This document shows positions 36,480 to 46,569 of a stretch of DNA of 50,965 bases, piece by piece. The stretch's first letter is position 1, and each line of letters starts with the position of its first letter. The translations under genes and the position numbers were made by a program. A model generated the notes under the pieces. That model made no database searches and was not told the origin of the DNA. It saw only the letters and a program-made list of their open reading frames with translations. The stretch comes from Candidatus Dadabacteria bacterium (GTDB taxonomy: Bacteria; Desulfobacterota_D; UBA1144; Nemesobacterales; Nemesobacteraceae): contig JAJDTG010000002.1 of the NCBI GenBank assembly GCA_022827275.1, positions 1 through 50,965 of the forward strand, given 5' to 3'.

Positions 36480-39398
36480 TTGCGAAACGAAAACGGCATT
36501 TATGAACAAGAGGATTTTTTCTCAGCGAGGCATATAGGTCCCACGCCCGAGGAAACGCGCCAGATGCTTTCGCGCACCGGGGCGGGAAGTCTTGAGGAAC
36601 TGGTGCGGGACACCATACCGGCTGACCTGCTTTCAGAGACCGAAATGGCCGTTCCCGTTGCCATGACCGAGAGTGCCTATCTTGACCATATAAGGGGCAT
36701 AGCGCGCGAGAATACCATATTCAGGTCGTACATAGGTCTGGGTTACTACGATTGCGTGGTTCCGGCAGTCATATCAAGGAACATTCTCGAGAATCCAAGC
36801 TGGTACACTCAGTACACTCCCTACCAGGCGGAAATATCGCAAGGACGCCTTGAAGCCCTCCTTAACTTCCAGACGATGATTTCGGAGCTTACGGAGATGG
36901 AGCTTTCAAACGCCTCACTGCTTGATGAAGCAACTGCGGCCGCCGAGGCCATGGCCATGTTTCACAGGCTAAGCGGCGCTAAGCGGGAGAGGGCGGACGC
37001 CGACGGGTTTTTCGTCTCCCGAAGATGTTTTCCCCAGACCATTGATCTCCTAAAGACCCGAGCCGAGCCTCTGGGAATAAGGATTGTGGAGGGAGAGGAG
37101 GAGAAGGTTTCGCTTGACGGAAGCTTTTTCGGTGCGCTGGTGCAGTATCCGGACGCATTCGGAGAGGTCAGGGATTACTCTGAATTCGTAAAAAACGCTC
37201 ACGGCCACGGCATCATGGTCGCGGTCGCGGCCGATCTGATGAGCCTCGTGCTGCTTACCCCTCCCGGGCGCTTCGGAGCCGACGCCGTCGTGGGAACTTC
37301 GCAGAGATTCGGGGTCCCGGTCGGCTACGGCGGTCCCCACGCCGGGTATTTTGCCACGAGAGACGAGTTCAGAAGGCAGGTCCCGGGGAGAATAATAGGG
37401 GTGTCTGTAGACAGGGACAAGAACCCCGCCTACAGGATGGCGCTTCAGACCAGAGAGCAGCACATAAGAAGAGAGAGGGCCACTTCCAATATATGCACCG
37501 CGCAGTCCCTGCTTGCCATAATGTCCTCGATGTACGCGGTTTACCACGGTCCGGCCGGGCTGCGGCGCATTTCCGGGAGGATAAACACGCTTGCGAAGAT
37601 GCTCGATCTGGGCCTTAGGGAAATGGGGCTTGCCCAGCTAAACGGGGCGTTTTTCGACACCCTTCTCGTGGATCTTTCCCCCTGCGGCGAAGAATCTTTT
37701 GAAACGCTTCGCGCAGAGGCGCTCAAAAGAAAAATTAACTTCAGATACCTTCCGGACCGCAAAGTCTGCATATCACTTGACGAAACGGTAACCGAGGGAG
37801 ATGTAGCTGATATACTTTCGCTTTTTTCGGGTTCCCTTGAACTCGGCGAGGAGGGATCTGTCACCACGGACCGCGCGCGCGCCATTGCGTCCGTGCCCGA
37901 GAACCTTCTTAGGGAGGGTGATTTTCTTGCTCAGGCCGTTTTTAACCGCTACCATTCGGAAACCCTGATGCTCAGGTATATAAAAAGCCTCGAGGGCAGG
38001 GATCTTTCCTTGGCTCATTCCATGATTCCTCTCGGTTCCTGCACCATGAAGCTAAACGGTACGACCGAGATGGTACCGATAAGCTGGGAGGAATTCTCGA
38101 GAATTCATCCTTTCGCCCCCCGGGACCAGGCGGCGGGATACGTGCAGGTGATTGGTGAACTCGAAAAATATCTCTGCGAGATAACCGGACTTCACGCCTG
38201 CTCGCTTCAGCCTAACTCGGGAGCCCAGGGAGAGTACGCGGGTCTTATGGTCATACGTAAATACTTTGAGGAAATAGGAGAAACCGAAAGGCGCGTTGTG
38301 CTTATTCCCTCTTCCGCGCACGGAACCAACCCCGCAAGTGCCCGCATGGCGGGTATGGACGTCGTGGTGGTAAAATGCCGTAAAAACGGGGATGTGGACA
38401 TAGACGACCTTCGAAAGTGCTGCCAGAAAAACGAGGGGAAAGTGGCTTGCCTGATGATCACATATCCTTCGACTCACGGGGTGTTCGAGTCCGGAATAAG
38501 CGAGATATGCGACATAATTCACTCGAGTGGCGCACAGGTGTATATGGACGGGGCGAATCTTAACGCGCAGGTAGGCCTCTGCTTTCCATCTCTGATCGGT
38601 GTTGACGTATGCCACATAAATCTGCACAAGACTTTCAGCATCCCTCATGGAGGCGGGGGGCCTGGAATGGGTCCCATATGCGTTGCACCTCACCTTGCCC
38701 CGCATCTTCCCGGACACGCTGTCGTGGAGGGAGTAGGGGGTGAAAAGCCCTGCGGAGCAATATCCGCGGCTCCCTGGGGAAGCGCAAGCATATTGCTTAT
38801 ATCCTACGGGTACATAAGGCTTCTTGGAAGGGACGGAATGAGTGAGGCATCGCGGTACGCGATACTGAACGCCAATTACCTTAAGACCCGGCTCGGGCAG
38901 CACTACGATATTCTCTACGAGGGAGAAAACGGAAGGGTCGCCCATGAATTCATACTTGACATGCGCGAGCTTGGGAAAAGCGCGGGAATAACCGCGGAAG
39001 ACGTGGCCAAAAGACTCATGGATTACGGATTTCACGCGCCGACGATGTCATGGCCGGTCGCGGGAACCCTGATGGTGGAGCCCACGGAAAGCGAATCCAT
39101 GGAGGAAATGGACAGGTTCTGCGACGCCATGATAAAGATACGCAGGGAAATCCAGGAGATCATCGACGGCGGGGCGGATTCTTCTGATAACGTGCTTGTA
39201 AACTCTCCCCACACGGTGCTGGATCTTGTCTCCTCCGACTGGGAACATCCCTATTCCCGCCTAAAGGCTTTCTTCCCGCTTCCTTACCTGAGGACCAACA
39301 AGTTCTGGCCGCCGGTATCAAGGATAGATAACGCCTATGGTGACAGGAATCTGGTGTGCACGTGCCTCCCCCTCGAAGCTTACGCGGCGGAGGAGTAA
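36480..39398 (+). CDS. gcvP: Glycine dehydrogenase (decarboxylating), undivided P protein
   Basis: A 972-residue PLP enzyme that decarboxylates glycine and loads the aminomethyl group on GcvH. It is the long single-chain form; many Gram-positive bacteria and archaea split it in two. The PLP lysine is Lys717 in NLHKTFSIPHGGGGPG, and the N-terminal half starts FSARHIGPTPEE. A TTG start is used, with GGGGAGAG at 6-nt spacing. It is the last gene of the gcv operon and ends 12 bp before the convergent surA-like gene. Confidence 0.97.
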   Translation: MRNENGIYEQEDFFSARHIGPTPEETRQMLSRTGAGSLEELVRDTIPADLLSETEMAVPVAMTESAYLDHIRGIARENTIFRSYIGLGYYDCVVPAVISRNILENPSWYTQYTPYQAEISQGRLEALLNFQTMISELTEMELSNASLLDEATAAAEAMAMFHRLSGAKRERADADGFFVSRRCFPQTIDLLKTRAEPLGIRIVEGEEEKVSLDGSFFGALVQYPDAFGEVRDYSEFVKNAHGHGIMVAVAADLMSLVLLTPPGRFGADAVVGTSQRFGVPVGYGGPHAGYFATRDEFRRQVPGRIIGVSVDRDKNPAYRMALQTREQHIRRERATSNICTAQSLLAIMSSMYAVYHGPAGLRRISGRINTLAKMLDLGLREMGLAQLNGAFFDTLLVDLSPCGEESFETLRAEALKRKINFRYLPDRKVCISLDETVTEGDVADILSLFSGSLELGEEGSVTTDRARAIASVPENLLREGDFLAQAVFNRYHSETLMLRYIKSLEGRDLSLAHSMIPLGSCTMKLNGTTEMVPISWEEFSRIHPFAPRDQAAGYVQVIGELEKYLCEITGLHACSLQPNSGAQGEYAGLMVIRKYFEEIGETERRVVLIPSSAHGTNPASARMAGMDVVVVKCRKNGDVDIDDLRKCCQKNEGKVACLMITYPSTHGVFESGISEICDIIHSSGAQVYMDGANLNAQVGLCFPSLIGVDVCHINLHKTFSIPHGGGGPGMGPICVAPHLAPHLPGHAVVEGVGGEKPCGAISAAPWGSASILLISYGYIRLLGRDGMSEASRYAILNANYLKTRLGQHYDILYEGENGRVAHEFILDMRELGKSAGITAEDVAKRLMDYGFHAPTMSWPVAGTLMVEPTESESMEEMDRFCDAMIKIRREIQEIIDGGADSSDNVLVNSPHTVLDLVSSDWEHPYSRLKAFFPLPYLRTNKFWPPVSRIDNAYGDRNLVCTCLPLEAYAAEE

Positions 39399-39410
39399 GT
39401 ACGGGTAACT

Positions 39411-40331
39411 TCAGATTTTTATCTCTATGTAGGAGTTTTTCTTTATATTCTCAAGCCAAGAGGTTATGAACCGCTCGACCTTCTCCATATAGATCTGATG
39501 TTTTATGCGGTCTCTGTACCGGGAAACCGAGGCCTCTCCTCCCTCGGTTCTTTCGAGAACCTTTACTATGTGGTAGCCGCGGGAGCTAAGCACCGGTCCC
39601 GCTATGCCGTTCACTTCAGTTTTCTCCACGGCGTTTTCAATCTCGGGAACCAGGTCTCCCTTGACGAAATACCCCAGCAGTCCGCCGCTTTGCGCTGATG
39701 ATTCATCCATTGAGTGCTTTCTGGCGAGTTCGCCGAAGGGCTCACCGGATTTTGCGAGCTCCAGGATTTCTTCCGCTTTGGAGAGGGCGTCTTCCGCTTC
39801 CTTGTTGATCAGTATGTGGGCGATCTTCGTCTGCCTCCCGTAAGTGCTGCTTTCTTCGTAGTGTTCTCTGTGGTATTTCTCTATCTCTTCGTCCGTTACC
39901 GCTATGCTTCCCTGCGTGACTAGCTCAAGAAGCCTTCTTGAGAGTATCTGGTACTTCCACTGGCGGTAGAAGAGTTCCTCCGTCATATTCTGTTTTTTAA
40001 GCTCCTCGGCTATGGATGATTCATCGAGGTTAAGTGCTTCCCGCTGGTTTTTTACTATCGCCTTTACCTCTTCGTCGCTTACTGATATTTTCCTCGCGGC
40101 CGCTTGCTGGTCGAGCAGGATACGATCTACCATGGCGTCGAGTACATTATGAACGTTTACTTCCGCCTCAGGATTTACGACTACTTCCTTTAGCTCCTGA
40201 TTGAATTCGCTGAGCGTTATTATTCTGTCATTCACCACGGCCACCACTTTCTCCACGACCGCCGCCTGGGCGGGTATCGCCGTGAGAACCGCAAAAAGCG
40301 CTACAGCTGCGAACCACCATGGTTTTTTCAT
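39411..40331 (-). CDS. SurA-like periplasmic peptidyl-prolyl isomerase
   Basis: A 306-residue exported chaperone/isomerase. A signal peptide (FAAVALFAVLTAIPAQAA) leads to a SurA N-terminal domain (VVEKVVAVVNDRIITLSEFNQEL) and one parvulin domain at about 145-250 (IAHILINKEAEDA, HSMDESSAQSGGLLGYF, GYHIVKVLER). E. coli SurA has two parvulin domains, so this is a shorter type. It helps fold outer-membrane proteins. It lies 54 bp downstream of mfd, an arrangement also common in deltaproteobacteria. Confidence 0.88.
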   Translation of the reverse strand: MKKPWWFAAVALFAVLTAIPAQAAVVEKVVAVVNDRIITLSEFNQELKEVVVNPEAEVNVHNVLDAMVDRILLDQQAAARKISVSDEEVKAIVKNQREALNLDESSIAEELKKQNMTEELFYRQWKYQILSRRLLELVTQGSIAVTDEEIEKYHREHYEESSTYGRQTKIAHILINKEAEDALSKAEEILELAKSGEPFGELARKHSMDESSAQSGGLLGYFVKGDLVPEIENAVEKTEVNGIAGPVLSSRGYHIVKVLERTEGGEASVSRYRDRIKHQIYMEKVERFITSWLENIKKNSYIEIKI

Positions 40332-40385
40332 ATGAAGTCTCCTTGCAAACCGTTTTTTCTCTACCGAATCAACCCCAAAACTATA

Positions 40386-43300
40386 CTATACATGGGCTTG
40401 GGCCGGTTTTTCCACCTTTTCCACGGCGCTTATCAGCGCTTCGTACCTGTTCTTGGGTGGAAGGGGAATGCTGAGTTTTCTCTCCCGCCCGCGGGTTTTT
40501 CCGTCCGCGAGACTCAGAGTCGCCGTATTTTCCCCTATCTCGGCCTTTTTTATCAGTCTCTCCCCAAGCGCGATCCTCAGTTCCGCGATGAGAACGAGGC
40601 GTTTCAGCGGATCGGGTATCGCGCCGAACCTGTCTTCGATTTCCCCGGCGATTTCTCTTGCTTCCCCACGTTTCCCCGCCGATGATATTTTTTTGTAGTA
40701 AAAAAGCCTCTCTGAACCGCTTTGAATATAATGCTCGGGGATGAAGGCGTCGTCCCGCGTTTTTATTTCCGGCCTGATTTCACGGACTTGGTCTTCCCCC
40801 CTTCTCCTGCTTTCAATCGTATCCCTCAGCAGTTCGAGATAGAACTCAAGTCCTATATCCGCTATGTGTCCTGATTGCTTTTCTCCGAAAAGGGTTCCGG
40901 CCCCCCTTATCTGGAGATCGGCTGTGGCGAGCTTGAATCCGCTTCCAAGATCGGTGAGGCGAGAGAGCACCTCGAGCCTTTTTCTGGCATCATCAGTGAG
41001 GGAGTTTATGGAGGGGACGAGAAAATATGCATAGGCCTTTCTGTCTGATCTTCCGACACGGCCCTTAAGCTGGTAGAGATCCGCCAGGCCCATAGTGTGG
41101 GCGTTGTTCACTATTATTGTGTTGGCTTTTGGTATGTCGAGTCCGGATTCCACTATCGCGGTGGTTACGAGCAGGTCTATTTCCCCGTTGGTGAACTGTT
41201 CTATGGTTCTTGAGAGCCGCGTTTCGTTCATTTGTCCGTGCGTTATCCCTATTGACAGTTTCGGCATGAGTTTTTGAAGAAGGTTCGCCTTCTCGAATAT
41301 GTCCTCTATCCTGTTGTGTATGAAAAAAACCGTGCCGTCTCTTGCAATCTCTTTTTCCACAGCCTCCTTTATCGTCGCGGTGTTGAACTGCTGAATGTAT
41401 ACCTCTACGGGCTGCCGTCCCTCGGGAGGAGTGTTTATCACGCTTATGTCTCTTACGTCGGCCAGGGAAAGCTGCAGGGTCCTCGGGATGGGAGTCGCCG
41501 AGAGCGTCAGCACGTCAACGGCGTTCTTCATCGACCTTATGGACTTTTTGTGATTTACCCCGAATTTCTGTTCCTCGTCTATTACCGCGAGTCCCAGATT
41601 CTTCAGCTTTATTCTTTTTCCGAGAAGTTTGTGCGTTCCGATTATGACGTCAAGGGAACCGTCTTCAAGCCTGTTCAGTGTCTCTTTTTCTCTTTTGCCC
41701 GTTGTGAATCGTGATAGCATTCCGATGCTCACGGGATAGTTCTTGAACCTGGAGAGCGCGGTCCGGTAGTGCTGGCTCGCAAGAAGGGTTGTGGGCGCGA
41801 TCACCATGACCTGTTTTCCGTCAAGGCATGCCTTGAAAGCGGCCCGCAGGGCCACCTCGGTCTTTCCGAACCCGACGTCTCCGCAGATAAGTCTGTCCAT
41901 GGCTTTTTCGGATTCCATGTCTGACATTACGTCCTCTATAGCTGCCGACTGATCCGGGGTCTCGCTCCAGGGAAACCCCATCTCGAACTCATTGAACATC
42001 TGATCCCTCGGGGAAAACCGAAAGCCTTTTCCGACTTTTCTCTCCGCGCAGAGATCCACAAGCTCGATCGCGACTTCCTCCACGGCCCTTTTAACCCTGC
42101 CGACTGTTTTTTTCCAGTTCGCGCTTCCCAGCTTTTCAATTTTCGGCTCTCTTCCAGCTCCCATATACTTCTGAACCAGTGCTAACTTCTCCACCGGAAC
42201 AAATATCTTGTCCCGGTCTTTGTATTCGCACTCGAGAAAATCGCCTTGGCTGTTCTCAAAGGAAAGCCTCTTCAATCCCCTGAAAATCCCTATTCCGAAT
42301 TCTTTGTGAACTATGTAGTCCCCTGGCTTTAGCTGGCTGAACGAAGTGAGAAAAGCAGAGGGTATATCACTTCCTCCGAAGTCCGCGCCTCGGCTTTTGG
42401 TTTTCTCGACAAGGGTTTTCTCCGTAAGAAGGGCGATTCTGAAATCGTGAAGAACTGTGCTTTCGAAAAGCTCTCCGACTACATGTATCATCCCCTTGTC
42501 CGGGGGCTCCCCCGCAAGCTTGAGGAATTTTTCTCTTTCTGCCTGCGAAGTGAAAAAGACGAACACCTTATAACCGTCTTTGCTGAGTTCTTTTGCCTTG
42601 TCAATAAAAACCTTGAGCGAAGGTTTCGAAAACGATATCTCTTCTGTACTGAACTTAAGGCTGTTTTTCCCTCCGGTGCCTATACCCATTGCTCCCGGGT
42701 GTGCCAGCCTTGATTCCCGGAGTTTTTCTGCAAGCTCTTTTTTCCCGAGATACAGCCTTTCGAACGGGGGAAGTGACTTTTCAAGTTTCCCCAGAGATTT
42801 TCTTCTCGCTTCGAATTTTTCCTCAAGTCTTAATAATAGCGCTTCCTCGTCAAACCCGCTTGGGAGGCTCACTATTAGCTCCTCTTGCGGGTAATCGAGC
42901 ACGCATTGCCGCGAGTTCCAGAAAAACGGCGTGAACCATTCGATTCCCCTGAAGTACGAGCTGTTCTCAAACGCTTCCAAAAGAGGTTCCACCTCGCTTG
43001 AGGTAAGCCCCTTTTTGTCGGCTCCGGCGAGGATCTGCCTGACCAGATCGTCCTTGCTTATTTGGCGATAAATGGCGAAGGAAGCCGGGTTGATCACGGC
43101 TTCCTTCGTTTTTTCAATGGATTTCTGAGTTGCGGGAGAAAACTCCCGAAGCGAATTCACCCGGTCTGCGAAAAATTCCACCCTTAGGGGATTGCCCGAT
43201 CCTGGGGAGAAAAGGTCAACTATAGAGCCCCGGACGCTCATGTCTCCCCTTTTTTCCGTGAAATCAACCTCTCTGTAGCCGATTCCAAGGAGCCTTTGCA

Positions 43301-43763
43301 CAAGTTCCTCCCGATCAACCCGTGTTCCTTCCTTTATGATGAAGCTTTCGGCCTCGAGGGTTTGGGGCGGAGCCAGCACCTCAGCAAGTGCTGCCGCGTC
43401 TGTGCAGAGTATTCCCGTTTGCTCCCATCTGAAAACAGAGTGAAGCCTCTCGGGCTCCGTGATTTCCGTTTTCTCGAAAAGGGAGCGGTTTTTTTCCATT
43501 CCTCTTGAGAGAAGAACAGGGATTTCCGTTCCTTTTAAAGAAGAGATGCTCCGTGCCGCATGGGCGCACTGCTCTCTTTGCTCGCAGACGTGAAGCACTT
43601 TTTTGCCCGGCGCCTCGGAGAGCAGCGCCAGAAGAAAATAGGGCGAGTTTCCGTAAAGACCCGCAAGATCGGTCGGTTTTCCGGGCGGGTGCGCAAGAAA
43701 CTTCTCCACCACGGGGTTTTTAAGGTGGGATGAAAGTTCAAGCGTGGGCTTATTACTGTTCAC
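40386..43763 (-). CDS. mfd: Transcription-repair coupling factor Mfd
   Basis: An 1125-residue protein that removes stalled RNA polymerase and recruits UvrA. The N-terminal UvrB-like region carries residues such as GDMSVRGSIVDLFSPGS; the RNA-polymerase-interacting domain (GDYIVHKEFGIGIFRGL) follows; the SF2 translocase has GDVGFGKTEVALRAAFKA, a DEEQ box, LSATPIPRTLQLS and GRVGRSDRKAYAYF; and a TRCF C-terminal domain closes it. Length is normal. The start shown is a GTG 25 bp after the leuB stop with AGGA very close to it, so the exact start is uncertain. Confidence 0.96.
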   Translation of the reverse strand: MNSNKPTLELSSHLKNPVVEKFLAHPPGKPTDLAGLYGNSPYFLLALLSEAPGKKVLHVCEQREQCAHAARSISSLKGTEIPVLLSRGMEKNRSLFEKTEITEPERLHSVFRWEQTGILCTDAAALAEVLAPPQTLEAESFIIKEGTRVDREELVQRLLGIGYREVDFTEKRGDMSVRGSIVDLFSPGSGNPLRVEFFADRVNSLREFSPATQKSIEKTKEAVINPASFAIYRQISKDDLVRQILAGADKKGLTSSEVEPLLEAFENSSYFRGIEWFTPFFWNSRQCVLDYPQEELIVSLPSGFDEEALLLRLEEKFEARRKSLGKLEKSLPPFERLYLGKKELAEKLRESRLAHPGAMGIGTGGKNSLKFSTEEISFSKPSLKVFIDKAKELSKDGYKVFVFFTSQAEREKFLKLAGEPPDKGMIHVVGELFESTVLHDFRIALLTEKTLVEKTKSRGADFGGSDIPSAFLTSFSQLKPGDYIVHKEFGIGIFRGLKRLSFENSQGDFLECEYKDRDKIFVPVEKLALVQKYMGAGREPKIEKLGSANWKKTVGRVKRAVEEVAIELVDLCAERKVGKGFRFSPRDQMFNEFEMGFPWSETPDQSAAIEDVMSDMESEKAMDRLICGDVGFGKTEVALRAAFKACLDGKQVMVIAPTTLLASQHYRTALSRFKNYPVSIGMLSRFTTGKREKETLNRLEDGSLDVIIGTHKLLGKRIKLKNLGLAVIDEEQKFGVNHKKSIRSMKNAVDVLTLSATPIPRTLQLSLADVRDISVINTPPEGRQPVEVYIQQFNTATIKEAVEKEIARDGTVFFIHNRIEDIFEKANLLQKLMPKLSIGITHGQMNETRLSRTIEQFTNGEIDLLVTTAIVESGLDIPKANTIIVNNAHTMGLADLYQLKGRVGRSDRKAYAYFLVPSINSLTDDARKRLEVLSRLTDLGSGFKLATADLQIRGAGTLFGEKQSGHIADIGLEFYLELLRDTIESRRRGEDQVREIRPEIKTRDDAFIPEHYIQSGSERLFYYKKISSAGKRGEAREIAGEIEDRFGAIPDPLKRLVLIAELRIALGERLIKKAEIGENTATLSLADGKTRGRERKLSIPLPPKNRYEALISAVEKVEKPAQAHV

Positions 43764-43788
43764 TTCCTGGGACCTGAGTCATTTTCTC

Positions 43789-44859
43789 TTACAGTTCGCC
43801 GAGTATGAGAGATCCCATTTCCTCTGTTCCTACCCTTGTTTTCCCTTCCTCGTATATGTCGGATGTGCGGTATCCATTGTCAAGGACCTTTCTTACGGCT
43901 TCTTCGACCTGAGTGGCGGCAGCGTCCATATCAAAGGAGTAGCGTAGCATCATGGCCATCGAGAGAATCGAGGCTATGGGGTTTGCTATCCCCTGACCGG
44001 CGATGTCGGGGGCGCTTCCGTGAACCGGCTCGTATATTGCCCCTTCATTGCCGACGCTTGCCGAGGGTAGCATGCCGAGAGAGCCGGTAAGCTGAGCTGC
44101 CTCGTCGCTTATTATGTCGCCGAACATGTTTCCCGCCAGCATTACGTCGAAATCGGCGGGCCTTCTTATAAGCTGCATCGCCGCGTTATCCACGTACAGA
44201 TGCTCAAGCGTAACGTCGGAGAAATGGCGTTCGTGGAGTTCCGTCACCGTGTCTCTCCAGAGCACCATTGATTCGAGAACATTCGATTTGTCTATGGAAG
44301 TGACTTTGTTTTTTCTTTTTCTGGCAATCTCAAAAGCCATTTTCGCCACCCGTTCTATCTCAGAAGTCGTATAGCTAAGAGTGTTAAATGCCTTACTCTC
44401 TTTTTCGCCGAGTTGCTCTGCTCCTCTCGGCTGCCCGAAGTATATTCCGCTTGTAAGTTCCCTTACGACCATTATGTCAACCCCGTCAACGACTTCCCTT
44501 TTAAGCGTGGATGCGTCGGCAAGGGCCGCGTAGACGATTGCGGGTCTCAGGTTCGCGAAGGTGTCGAGCTGCTTTCTAAGCTCAAGGAGTCCTCTTTCGG
44601 GTTTGAGGTGATGTTCAAGGTTCTCCCATTTGGGGCCTCCCACGGCTCCAAGAAGCACCGCGTCACTCTGCTTGGCTTTCTCTATGGTTTCTTCTGTTAC
44701 CGGAACACCGTGAGCGTCTATGGCGCATCCGCCGAGAAGATCGCTCTCAAGCGCGAATTCGATTCCGTTTCTCTCCCCGACGGCCTTGAGTATTGACACG
44801 CTGATTTCTGTTACTTCGATTCCTATCCCATCTCCCGGGACTACTAGTATTTTAGGCAA
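43789..44859 (-). CDS. leuB: 3-isopropylmalate dehydrogenase
   Basis: A 356-residue NAD-dependent decarboxylating dehydrogenase of leucine synthesis. ILVVPGDGIGIEVTE starts the chain, ELTSGIYFGQPRG and the YTTSEIERVAKMAFEIA-type substrate region follow, and EPVHGSAPDIAGQGIANP is the NAD-binding signature. Length is normal for the family. leuA, leuC and leuD are not adjacent. It lies upstream of mfd in the same direction, 25 bp apart. Confidence 0.96.
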   Translation of the reverse strand: MPKILVVPGDGIGIEVTEISVSILKAVGERNGIEFALESDLLGGCAIDAHGVPVTEETIEKAKQSDAVLLGAVGGPKWENLEHHLKPERGLLELRKQLDTFANLRPAIVYAALADASTLKREVVDGVDIMVVRELTSGIYFGQPRGAEQLGEKESKAFNTLSYTTSEIERVAKMAFEIARKRKNKVTSIDKSNVLESMVLWRDTVTELHERHFSDVTLEHLYVDNAAMQLIRRPADFDVMLAGNMFGDIISDEAAQLTGSLGMLPSASVGNEGAIYEPVHGSAPDIAGQGIANPIASILSMAMMLRYSFDMDAAATQVEEAVRKVLDNGYRTSDIYEEGKTRVGTEEMGSLILGEL

Positions 44860-44970
44860 TTTCTGGGTTCCTCTGCATTTGTGATTTTTTTCAGGGCATT
44901 AACCTACCTGAACCATTGCTAACTCAGAAGCTCCGCAGGCCGCCGCTAGGCGCAAGGCAGCCCGGGTCGT

Positions 44971-45732
44971 CTACCGGGTGACGCGGTTTACGAGCCTTCC
45001 GATCCCCTCGATTTCCACTTCCACTATGTCTCCCGGGCTCATGGGGCTTATCCCGGAGGGGGTTCCGGTTGCTATTATGTCTCCGGGAAGAAGCGTCATC
45101 ACCTTCGATATGAAGCTTACGAGTTCGGGGACGCTGAATATGAGATTTTTCGTGCTTGAGTTCTGCTTTACTTCCCCGTTCAGAAAAGTTTTTATGGGGA
45201 GATCCCCGGGATCGACTTCCGTTTCTATAAAAGGTCCTATCGGGGCGAAAGTGTCAAAACCCTTGCCCCTTGTGAATTGTATGTCCTTTGCCTGAAGGTC
45301 CCTTGCGGTCACATCGTTTATGCAGGTATATCCAAAGACATATTCAAGAGCCTGCTCTCTCTCCACCATGTGGGCTTTTTTCCCTATCACGACCCCGAGC
45401 TCTCCTTCGTAATCGACCCTGCTCGACATATGCGCCGGGTATTTTATCTCTTCCTGGTGTGCGATGACCGTAGTTGAGGGTTTCATAAACAGCATGGGAT
45501 CTTCGGGAGGAGTTCTGTTCATTTCCCTTGCGTGATCCTCGTAGTTTAGCCCGACGGCTATGATTTTGGTCGGGAGGCAGGGAGCAAGCGGCGTTATATC
45601 CGCGTAATCGTATTTCGCATCCGTTACGGAATATTTCCCGAAGATGTTTCCTTCTATCTCAAAAACCGATCCGTCTGAGTATTTTCCGAATACCGGTTTT
45701 TCTTCGATGTTATTGAACCTGAGGAATTTCAT
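44971..45732 (-). CDS. Fumarylacetoacetate hydrolase family protein
   Basis: A 253-residue FAH-family enzyme. GLNYEDHAREMN (61-72) is the first signature; metal-binding acidic residues are Glu109 and Glu111 in YEGELGVVIG and Asp140 in INDVTARD; GKGFDTFAPIGPF closes the active site. Members hydrolyse or decarboxylate beta-keto or acylpyruvate compounds, such as 2-hydroxyhepta-2,4-diene-1,7-dioate or oxaloacetate. The substrate cannot be told. It lies between truA and leuB. Confidence 0.88.
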   Translation of the reverse strand: MKFLRFNNIEEKPVFGKYSDGSVFEIEGNIFGKYSVTDAKYDYADITPLAPCLPTKIIAVGLNYEDHAREMNRTPPEDPMLFMKPSTTVIAHQEEIKYPAHMSSRVDYEGELGVVIGKKAHMVEREQALEYVFGYTCINDVTARDLQAKDIQFTRGKGFDTFAPIGPFIETEVDPGDLPIKTFLNGEVKQNSSTKNLIFSVPELVSFISKVMTLLPGDIIATGTPSGISPMSPGDIVEVEIEGIGRLVNRVTR

Positions 45733-45756
45733 GGCGACTTTGTTTAAATGCCTCTA

Positions 45757-45779
45757 ATTATATACGGGAATTTCGTATA
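45757..45779 (-). promoter_or_regulatory. Candidate -10 box and dyad upstream of the FAH-family gene
   Basis: TATAAT reads leftward at 45757-45762, about 25 bp before the gene start. TATACG (45761-45766) and CGTATA (45774-45779) form an inverted repeat beside it. A related sequence is seen at about 34770-34797 upstream of gcvT. Confidence 0.3.
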
Positions 45780-45809
45780 AGAGTATCGGTCTTTTTTTGG
45801 TTTCGGGAT

Positions 45810-46547
45810 TCAGTAGATGACTTTTTTGAGAAACAGTCCACTAGGGGGAGCAGTGAAAACATTCTTTGTCTTTTGCCCTTCTGCGAGTATTTGACCGAAT
45901 CCCTCCGGGGTGAGTTTTCCCCTTCCCGTTTCCACGAGGGTTCCTGTTATCATTCTCACCATTCTTTTCAGAAACCCGTCCGCTTCTATTTCAACCAAGA
46001 TTATTCCTTCGCGGGTTTTCTTGACGTGAACCCGCTTTACTGTACGTACGGTGGTTTTCACCGTTATGTCGGCCGTGGCGAAAACTGAGAAATCATGCGT
46101 TCCCTCAAGGTATGCGGCGGCTTCTCTCATTTTTTTCGTATCAAGCTTCTCCTGGATGTGCCACACCCTGTTTCTCTGAAGTGCTGGGGGATGCGGCCTG
46201 TTGAAAATCCTGTATTCATATACCTTGCTTTGGGAACTGAACTGCGCGTGAAAGCTGTCCGGGACCTCCTGGGCCTTGATGATTGATATGTCCCGGGGGA
46301 GTGTGGAATTAAGCGCTTTTCGCAACGTGTCGGGATCCATCTGCGTCTCGACGAAAAAATTCGCCACCTGGCCCATGGCGTGTACACCTGCATCCGTTCT
46401 TCCCGAACCCGTTATTTTTACGTCTTCTCTGGTGATACGGCGGATGGCGTCCTCTATAGTCTTCTGTACCGTGGGAAGGTCCGCCTGACACTGCCAGCCG
46501 TGGTAGTCCGTACCGTCATACTCAATGATTATTTTTATGTTTTTCAT
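45810..46547 (-). CDS. truA: tRNA pseudouridine synthase A
   Basis: A 245-residue enzyme that makes pseudouridine at positions 38-40 of tRNA anticodon stems. The catalytic Asp52 is in GSGRTDAGVHAMGQ; IIEYDGTDYHGWQCQ starts the chain and FLKRMVRMITGTLVE is the C-terminal signature. Length is normal. It starts 22 bp after the end of the upstream ABC permease gene, so the two may share a transcript. Confidence 0.96.
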   Translation of the reverse strand: MKNIKIIIEYDGTDYHGWQCQADLPTVQKTIEDAIRRITREDVKITGSGRTDAGVHAMGQVANFFVETQMDPDTLRKALNSTLPRDISIIKAQEVPDSFHAQFSSQSKVYEYRIFNRPHPPALQRNRVWHIQEKLDTKKMREAAAYLEGTHDFSVFATADITVKTTVRTVKRVHVKKTREGIILVEIEADGFLKRMVRMITGTLVETGRGKLTPEGFGQILAEGQKTKNVFTAPPSGLFLKKVIY

Positions 46548-46569
46548 TTCCGTCTGCTTTTGCTTGCTA

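Noticed and set aside
38052-39035. 327-codon leftward frame inside gcvP
   Set aside because: It lies antisense to conserved gcvP sequence including the PLP lysine and has no start signal or domain.
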